NCBI RefSeq assembly: GCF_026262575.1
Contig: NZ_JAPKFL010000009.1
Span: forward strand, 124,001-188,000
Origin: Streptomyces marinisediminis
Lineage (GTDB): Bacteria > Actinomycetota > Actinomycetes > Streptomycetales > Streptomycetaceae
Reading direction: 5' to 3'
Length of the DNA stretch: 64,000 bases
Shown: one piece after another, positions 58,860-64,000 of the stretch
How positions within the stretch are numbered: position 1 is the first letter of the stretch
Layout: each line of letters begins with the position of its first letter
Position numbers and translations under genes: made by a program
The notes under the pieces: generated by a model
Told to the model about the DNA's origin: nothing
Databases searched by the model: none
What the model saw: the letters and a program-made list of their open reading frames with translations, nothing else

Positions 58860-60121
58860 TTGCCCTCTCCCTTGCGGTAGGACCGTCCGTTGGCCTTGGG
58901 CATGCGCAGCCGTTGCGCCGACAGCGCCAGCACCAGCAGCGTCGCGACGTAGGGCGCGGCCGAGACGAACTGGCTCGGCACCTCGTCCACCGCGAGGTAG
59001 TAGCCGAACAGGCCGAGCCCGGCGACGCCCGCGATGAGCGCGGTGAGGTACTTGCGGCGATACAGCTCCCAGACGACGGCCACCGCCAGCAGGATCGCCA
59101 GGAACAGCAGCAGCGCGTGCACGTTGGTGCCGCCGCCGCGCAGGTTGAGGCTGTCGGCGTAGCCGAACAGGCCCGCGCCCATGGCCATGCCGCCGGGCAT
59201 CCAGTTGCCGAAGATCATGGCGGCGAGGCCGATGTAGCCGCGGCCGCCGGTCTGGCCCTCCTGGTAGATGTTCGAGGCGACTTCGGCGAGGAAGACGCCG
59301 CCGAGGCCGGCGAAACCACCGGAGATGATCACCGCGAGGTACTTGTACTTGTAGACGTTGACGCCCAGCGACTCGGCCGCCGTGGGGTTCTCGCCGCACG
59401 AGCGCAGCCGCAGGCCGAAGCTGGTGCGCCACAGCACCCACCAGCTCAGCGGCACCATGGCGAGCGCGACGACGGTGAGCAGCGACAGGTTGGTGACCAG
59501 GCCGCCGAGGAAGCCGGCGAGGTCGGAGACGAAGAACCAGTGTTTGTCGTTGAGGGTGTTCATCCAGTCCGACAGCCCCGGCACCGTGATCGAGGCGATG
59601 TCCTCGATCGGCGGGGACTGCTTGACCGTGCCGCCGGACATCTCGGCGAAGGTGAAGCTGGAGAGGTAGCGCGTCACGCCGACGGCGAGGATGTTGATCG
59701 CCACGCCGGAGACGATGTGGTTGACGCCGAAGCTGACGGTGGCGATGGCGTGGATCAGCCCGCCGAGCATGCCGCCGACGATGCCGAAGACCACGCCCGT
59801 CCACGGCCCCCACTGCACGCCCGCCCAGGCGCCGAACCAGGTGCCGAGGATGAGCATGCCCTCCAGGCCGATGTTGATCACACCGGCCCGCTCGGCCCAC
59901 AGGCCGCCCAGTCCGGCCATGCCGATCGGCACGGCCAGCCGCAGGGCGGTGGAGACCTGGCCGGTGGAGGTGATGCCGTGGGCGTCGGTGATGACGCGCA
60001 CGAGCGAGAACAGGGCGAGGACGCCGGCGATGACGAGCATCCACTGGGCGAGCGTCAGCCTGCGCCGGCCGGCGGGTTCGCGCGGCGCGGACGCCGGCTT
60101 GGTGAGGACGGCGGTGCTCAT
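58856..60121 (-). CDS. Nucleoside ABC transporter permease (second)
   Basis: 421 residues from ATG 60121, overlapping the first permease stop (ATGA). About ten hydrophobic segments; family block GMAGLGGLWAERAGVINIGLEGMLILGTWFGAWAG (PnrA/Bmp-associated permease, BPD_transp_2) and RSCGENPTAAESLGVNVYKYKYLAVIISGGFAGLGG (ATPase contact loop). It forms the channel with the first permease. Confidence 0.9.
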   Translation of the reverse strand: MSTAVLTKPASAPREPAGRRRLTLAQWMLVIAGVLALFSLVRVITDAHGITSTGQVSTALRLAVPIGMAGLGGLWAERAGVINIGLEGMLILGTWFGAWAGVQWGPWTGVVFGIVGGMLGGLIHAIATVSFGVNHIVSGVAINILAVGVTRYLSSFTFAEMSGGTVKQSPPIEDIASITVPGLSDWMNTLNDKHWFFVSDLAGFLGGLVTNLSLLTVVALAMVPLSWWVLWRTSFGLRLRSCGENPTAAESLGVNVYKYKYLAVIISGGFAGLGGVFLAEVASNIYQEGQTGGRGYIGLAAMIFGNWMPGGMAMGAGLFGYADSLNLRGGGTNVHALLLFLAILLAVAVVWELYRRKYLTALIAGVAGLGLFGYYLAVDEVPSQFVSAAPYVATLLVLALSAQRLRMPKANGRSYRKGEGK

Positions 60122-61281
60122 GCCGAGGCCCCCTTGCTGAGGTTCTGGTGGTGGGCGCCGGACTGCGCGGCCAGCTCCTCGCCGACCCGCTGCTGCTGGC
60201 GGCGCAGCCCGTACCGGCGCACCGCCTCGTAGCTGACCACGACGGCGATGACGATCAGGCCCTGCATGATCGTGGCGATCTCCTTCTCGTAGCCGTTGTA
60301 GTCGAGCGTGGCCGAGGCCTTGTCGAGAAAGGCGATCAGGAGGGCGCCGAGCGCGATGCCGAGCGGGTGGTTGCGGCCCAGCAGCGCGATGGTGATGCCG
60401 GTGAAGCCGATCCCCGCCGGGAAGACGAGGCTGTAGGTGTGGGAGTCGCCCAGCAGCACGGGCATGCCCGCCAGGCCCGCGACGCCGCCGGAGATCACCA
60501 TGGAGGTGAACACCATGCGCTTGGCGTCGACGCCGCTGGCCGCCGCCGCGCTCGGGCTGGCGCCGGTGGCGCGCAGGTCGAAGCCGAAGCGGGTGCGGTT
60601 GAGCACGACCCAGTAGACCAGGCCGAGCAGCGCCGCGACGACGATGAAGCCGTAGATCTCGCCGCCGGGCCCGGCGTCGAGGTTGGGGAACCAGCCCGAG
60701 CGGGGGATCTCCCCGGTGGTGAGGTTGTTGCCGCGCTGCTCGCCGAACTGGTCGGGCAGCACCAGGAAGGCGATGATGCTCGTCGCGATCGCGTTGAGCA
60801 TGATCGTCGAGACGACCTCGCTGACGCCGCGCGAGGTCTTCAGCAGCCCCGCGATGCCGGCCCAGAAGGCGCCGACGAGCACCGCGACGAGCATGATGAA
60901 CAGCACGTGCAGCACCGGCGGCAGCGTGACGGCGGCCCCCGCCACGGCGGCGATCATGGCGGCCAGCCGGTACTGGCCGTCCACCCCGATGTTGAACAGG
61001 TTCATCCGGAAGCCCACGGCCACCGCGAGCGCCGCGATGTAGTACGTCGTGGCCTGGTTGACGATGAGCACCTGGATGTCGGCGTTCGCCGCGTACTCCA
61101 CCATCAGCACGTACGGCTCGACCGGGCTGCGCCCGGAAACCAGCAGCACGGCCGAGGTCAGCGCGATCGCCACGGCGAGCGCGAGCGCGGGGCCGCCGAC
61201 GGCCAGGACCAGCCGCTCCGTATCGATGGTCCGCGACGGACGCTTCCGCGCGGTCCCCACCGGCATTCCGCCGTCGGTCAT
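60118..61281 (-). CDS. Nucleoside ABC transporter permease (first)
   Basis: 387 residues; ATG 61281 overlaps the ATPase stop. Hydrophobic segments begin at about residue 28. The family segment NLFNIGVDGQYRLAAMIAAVAGAAV and the loop LRATGASPSAAAASGVDAKRMVFTSMVISGGVAGLAGMPVLLG identify the BPD_transp_2 nucleoside permease. Translationally coupled on both sides. Confidence 0.9.
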   Translation of the reverse strand: MTDGGMPVGTARKRPSRTIDTERLVLAVGGPALALAVAIALTSAVLLVSGRSPVEPYVLMVEYAANADIQVLIVNQATTYYIAALAVAVGFRMNLFNIGVDGQYRLAAMIAAVAGAAVTLPPVLHVLFIMLVAVLVGAFWAGIAGLLKTSRGVSEVVSTIMLNAIATSIIAFLVLPDQFGEQRGNNLTTGEIPRSGWFPNLDAGPGGEIYGFIVVAALLGLVYWVVLNRTRFGFDLRATGASPSAAAASGVDAKRMVFTSMVISGGVAGLAGMPVLLGDSHTYSLVFPAGIGFTGITIALLGRNHPLGIALGALLIAFLDKASATLDYNGYEKEIATIMQGLIVIAVVVSYEAVRRYGLRRQQQRVGEELAAQSGAHHQNLSKGASA

Positions 61282-62912
61282 GCGTCGTTCTCCTCACGCC
61301 CGTCCCCGGCCTCGGGCCCGGCCGCGCGCGGCTCCTCGCGCGGCGCGGCGGGCTCGGCGGGGGAAGGGGACTCGTGCTCCAGGTGTCCGGAGGCCGCACC
61401 GGTCATCGCGGTGCCCAGCTCCTCCGGGGTGATCGTGGCGGGGTCCGCGTCGGCGACGAGCCGGCCGCGGTACATCACGCGCAGGGTGTCGGACAGGCCG
61501 ATCAGCTCGTCCAGGTCGGCGGAGATCAGCAGCACGGCCAGGCCCTCCCGGCGGGCCGCGCGGATCTGGTCCCAGATCTGCGCCTGCGCGCCGACGTCCA
61601 CCCCGCGCGTGGGGTGGGCCGCGATGAGGAACCGCGGGTGGTGGCTCATCTCCCGGCCGACGATCAGCTTCTGCTGGTTGCCGCCGGACAGCGACCCGGC
61701 GGTGACGTCGATGCCGGGGGTGCGCACGTCGTAGCTCTCGACGATCCGCTCGGTGTCGGCGCGGGCCGCCTTGGGCGTGAGCAGGAACCCGTTGCTGTTG
61801 GGCTTCTCGGTGACGTGGCCGAGGACGCGGTTCTCCCACAGCGGGGCGTCCAGCAGCAGGCCGTGGCGGTGCCGGTCCTCGGGGATGTAGCCGACGCCGC
61901 CCTCGCGCCGCCTGCGGGTGGCCCAGCGGGTGACGTCCTCGCCGCTGAGGCGGATGGTGCCGGCGTCCGCGTGGCGGGTGCCGATGAGGGCGTCGATCAG
62001 CTCCGTCTGCCCGTTGCCCTCGACCCCGGCCAGGCCCAGCACCTCGCCCTCGCGGATGGTGAGGCTGACGTCGTCCAGCACCGTGCGCTGACCGTGCTCG
62101 GCGTCCCGCGTGTGCAGGGTGAGGCCGGAGACGGTGAGCACCGGCGTGTCGCCGACCGTGGACTCGCGGGTCTCCGGGGAGGGCAGCTCGCTGCCGACCA
62201 TCAGTTCGGCGAGCTGCCTGGTGGTGACGTCGCCCGGGTCGACGGAGGCGACGGTGGTGCCGCGCCGGATGACGGTGATCTCGTCGGCGACGGACAGCAC
62301 CTCCCCGAGCTTGTGGGAGATGAAGATGACGGTCAGACCCTCGGCCTTCAGCTCGCGCAGGTTGGCGAAGAGGGCGTCGACCTCCTGCGGCACGAGCACG
62401 GCCGTCGGCTCGTCCAGGATCAGCGTGCGGGCGCCGCGGAAGAGCACCTTGAGGATCTCCACGCGCTGCCGGTCGGCGACGCCGAGGTCCTCCACGAGCG
62501 CGTCGGGGCGCACGCCCAGCCCGTAGGCCTCGGAGATCTCCCGGATCCTCGCCCGGGCCCTGCCCCCGATCCCGTACAGGTGCTCGCTGCCCAGCACGGT
62601 GTTCTCCAGCACCGTGAGGTTGTCGGCGAGCATGAAGTGCTGGTGCACCATGCCGATGCCGCGGTCGATCGCGTCGGCCGGGCTGTGCAGGGCGACCTGC
62701 TCGCCGTCGACGGCGATCGTGCCCTCGTCCGGCCGCTGCATGCCGTAGAGGATCTTCATCAGGGTCGACTTGCCCGCGCCGTTCTCGCCGACGATCGCGT
62801 GCACCGTGCCCTTGCGGACGGCCAGGTGGATGTCGTGGTTGGCGATGACGCCGGGGAAGCGTTTGGTGATGCCGGCCAGCTCGACGGCGGGCGGACTGCT
62901 GGAGGCGTTGAT
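61278..62912 (-). CDS. Nucleoside ABC transporter ATPase (two-domain), apparent ATC start
   Basis: Two ABC domains in one chain. Domain 1 has GENGAGKSTLMK, a signature-like VEDLGVADRQRVEILKVL and Walker B LILDEPTAVL. Domain 2 has GVEGNGQTE (degenerate Walker A), LSGGNQQKLIVGREM and AAHPTRGVD, as is usual for the sugar/nucleoside importer class. The homologous N-terminal segment ELAGITKRFPGVIANHDIHLAV is encoded, yet between the in-frame stop at 62933-62931 and GTG 62804 (only six residues before Walker A) there is no ATG, GTG or TTG. The ATC at 62912-62910 lies eight bases after GAGGAG and gives 544 residues; CTG codons are further in. A frameshift from GTG 62919 is the alternative. Confidence 0.82.
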   Translation of the reverse strand: MNASSSPPAVELAGITKRFPGVIANHDIHLAVRKGTVHAIVGENGAGKSTLMKILYGMQRPDEGTIAVDGEQVALHSPADAIDRGIGMVHQHFMLADNLTVLENTVLGSEHLYGIGGRARARIREISEAYGLGVRPDALVEDLGVADRQRVEILKVLFRGARTLILDEPTAVLVPQEVDALFANLRELKAEGLTVIFISHKLGEVLSVADEITVIRRGTTVASVDPGDVTTRQLAELMVGSELPSPETRESTVGDTPVLTVSGLTLHTRDAEHGQRTVLDDVSLTIREGEVLGLAGVEGNGQTELIDALIGTRHADAGTIRLSGEDVTRWATRRRREGGVGYIPEDRHRHGLLLDAPLWENRVLGHVTEKPNSNGFLLTPKAARADTERIVESYDVRTPGIDVTAGSLSGGNQQKLIVGREMSHHPRFLIAAHPTRGVDVGAQAQIWDQIRAARREGLAVLLISADLDELIGLSDTLRVMYRGRLVADADPATITPEELGTAMTGAASGHLEHESPSPAEPAAPREEPRAAGPEAGDGREENDA

Positions 62913-62973
62913 GGCGCACTCTCCTCGGGGCTAAGGAGCGGGCTCGAAGGGGCGGGGGCTTGACGCGTGGGCG

Positions 62974-63019
62974 ACGCTATCGCGCCGCACGGGCGGTCAG
63001 GCACCGGCTACGCGCGTAG
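62974..63019 (-). promoter_or_regulatory. Nucleoside-regulon operator CTACGCGCGTAG and transporter operon promoter region
   Basis: The perfect palindrome spans 63008-63019, about 95 bases upstream of the ATPase gene. TAGCGT (62979-62974 on the minus strand) is a possible -10. The site lies between the terminator of the binding-protein gene and the ATPase, which suggests that the transporter operon has its own regulated promoter. Confidence 0.6.
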
Positions 63020-63113
63020 AGTCGGCCCGGGGCACACCGCTGCTCCCGGCCCCTGAGGGGCCGGCGGGCGCGGCGCGCCGGGGGTGGTCGACCGCGGGTA
63101 CGGGCCGGCCCGG

Positions 63114-63145
63114 GCCGGTGAACGCGAGGGGTGGCGTTCACCGGC
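63114..63145 (-). terminator. 12-bp hairpin after the BMP binding-protein gene
   Basis: Bases 63114-63125 pair perfectly with 63134-63145 around eight bases, 48 bases beyond the stop at 63193. Confidence 0.7.
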
Positions 63146-63192
63146 GTCCGGGCCGGGGCCGTGCCGTCACCGTGGCTGCGGACAGCCGCCGG

Positions 63193-64000
63193 TCACGGGG
63201 TCTGGCGCACCTCGATCTTGCCGGAGACGATGTCCTCCTTGGCCTGTGCGACGGCCTCGGTGACCTCGGTCATCTCCCGGTAGGCCGGGTTGGAGTCGGA
63301 CAGCGCCACGCCGTCGGCCGACAGGTCGTAGCGGATGACGCCGCTCTGCGGGTCACCGTCCTCGACGGACTTGATCAGGCCGTAGACGGCGTCCGGCACG
63401 TCCTTCGTCATCGAGGTGAGGATGTGCTCCTTGTACTGCGCGAGCGTCTTCTGCTCGTACTGGTCGGAGTCCACCCCGATGACCCACTCGTCGCGCTCGG
63501 CGACGGCCTCGATGACGCCCTGGCCCGCCAGGCCGGCGGCGTGGTAGATCACGTCGGCGTTCTGGTCGAGCTGGCCGCGCGCGGCCTCCTTGCCGAGATC
63601 CGGCTTGGAGAAGCCGTCCATGTCCGGCGGCTGGGTGAGGTACTGCCGCTTGATGTCGATGTCCGGGTTGGTGGCCTTGGCGCCCTGGACGTACCCGGCC
63701 TCGAACTTCTTGATCAGCGGCACCTCGACACCGCCGACGAAGCCGATGACGTTCGTCTCGGTGGCCTTGGCGGCGGCGACACCGGCCAGGTAGGAGCCCT
63801 GCTCCTCGCTGAAGACCATGTTGACGATGTTGTCGCCCTCGACCGTCGCGTCGTCGATGAGGCCGAACGTGACGTCCGGGTTGGCCTCCGCCGCCTCCTC
63901 GATGGCGTCGGCGTAGGCGAAGCCGACCCCGATGACCGGGTTGTAGCCCTGGCGGGCCAGCTCCTTGAGGCGGCTGGCCTTGTCCGCGTCCGACTCGCCG
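63193..64000 (-). CDS. BMP/PnrA-family nucleoside-binding lipoprotein (5' end outside window)
   Basis: The frame is open to the window end, so the signal peptide and N-terminus are missing; 268 residues are visible. Family segments: GYNPVIGVGFAYADAIEEAA, FGLIDDATVEGDNIVNMVFSEEQGSYLAGVAAAKATETNVIGFVGGVEVPLIKKFEAGYVQGAKA, and DVIYHAAGLAGQGVIEAVAE... VIGVDSDQYE. PnrA/BMP proteins bind purine and pyrimidine nucleosides outside the cell. It lies just upstream of the ATPase-permease-permease-cdd genes and should supply their substrate. Confidence 0.93.
   Translation of the reverse strand, partial: GESDADKASRLKELARQGYNPVIGVGFAYADAIEEAAEANPDVTFGLIDDATVEGDNIVNMVFSEEQGSYLAGVAAAKATETNVIGFVGGVEVPLIKKFEAGYVQGAKATNPDIDIKRQYLTQPPDMDGFSKPDLGKEAARGQLDQNADVIYHAAGLAGQGVIEAVAERDEWVIGVDSDQYEQKTLAQYKEHILTSMTKDVPDAVYGLIKSVEDGDPQSGVIRYDLSADGVALSDSNPAYREMTEVTEAVAQAKEDIVSGKIEVRQTP

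Noticed and set aside
62917..62919. GTG at 62919 as the start of the nucleoside ATPase
   Set aside because: It opens a different frame whose product is Arg/His/Gln-rich and lacks ATPase motifs; it could only work with a frameshift, kept as an alternative under the ATPase entry.
1..64000. tRNA, rRNA or riboswitch genes
   Set aside because: No segment with recognisable tRNA arms, CCA ends or conserved riboswitch cores was noticed on either strand by reading; a covariance-model scan was not possible.

Overview
The window is high-GC DNA with GTG starts, stop/start overlaps of the GTGA and ATGA kind, and many genes whose -10 box lies 6-9 bases before the start codon (leaderless style). Gene content and order (sigQ/afsQ1/afsQ2/afsQ3, a PNP-mutase-deoC-aldehyde dehydrogenase block, an lpdA-DeoR pair) point to a chromosomal core region of a Streptomyces or close relative. 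The species cannot be named from sequence alone.

Layout. 1-7.3 kb: the end of a MAB_1171c-type membrane protein, an FAD monooxygenase, a large LuxR ATPase regulator and a secreted subtilase with two PKD domains. 7.5-12.6 kb: a five-gene branched-chain-amino-acid-type ABC operon (livF-G-H-M plus binding lipoprotein), preceded by a PucR regulator (12.9-14.2 kb). 14.4-18.3 kb: a second large LuxR ATPase and a secreted cutinase / polyester-hydrolase homologue. 18.6-24.2 kb: DeoR regulator, LpdA-type quinone reductase, a gamma-glutamylcyclotransferase-like protein, a lower-GC gene resembling a PA-IL lectin, and an XRE-cupin regulator divergent from a thioredoxin-reductase-like enzyme. 24.6-32.6 kb: purine nucleoside phosphorylase, phosphohexo/pentomutase, deoC, an aldehyde dehydrogenase, a half-length aldehyde dehydrogenase and a uridine kinase. 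34.2-38.3 kb: sigQ and afsQ1-afsQ2-afsQ3 with an AfsQ1 box between them. 40-42.6 kb: adenosine deaminase, then a 35-residue peptide gene 7 bases ahead of a methyltransferase of the peptide-maturase type. 42.6-46.5 kb: a MacB/FtsX-like ABC exporter and a two-component system. 46.5-53.4 kb: small proteins, a catalytically dead streptogrisin-like protein, two LysR regulators and an MFS exporter. 53.5-57.0 kb: a small acquired-looking segment (TetR, MFS exporter, cupin) between an IS110 remnant and a broken serine-recombinase gene. 57-64 kb: deoA, cdd and a nucleoside ABC transporter with its BMP-family binding protein.

The main unifying signal is a perfect 12-bp palindrome, CTACGCGCGTAG, at four places: before PNP (24621), deoC (28023), adenosine deaminase (41238) and the nucleoside transporter operon (63008). 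Three copies lie beside a recognisable -10 box and a leaderless start. Together these operons form a complete route: nucleoside import, deamination (add, cdd), phosphorolysis (PNP, DeoA), isomerisation of (deoxy)ribose-1-phosphate by the mutase, cleavage by DeoC to glyceraldehyde-3-phosphate and acetaldehyde, and oxidation of acetaldehyde by the dehydrogenase. I read this as one nucleoside-catabolism regulon whose regulator is not identified here.

Other points worth attention are the peptide/methyltransferase pair, the pseudoprotease, the polyester-hydrolase homologue, the apparent ATC start of the nucleoside-transporter ATPase, a TGTGC-N4-GCACA motif near the liv operon and the second LuxR gene, and imperfect inverted repeats around the XRE/oxidoreductase pair.
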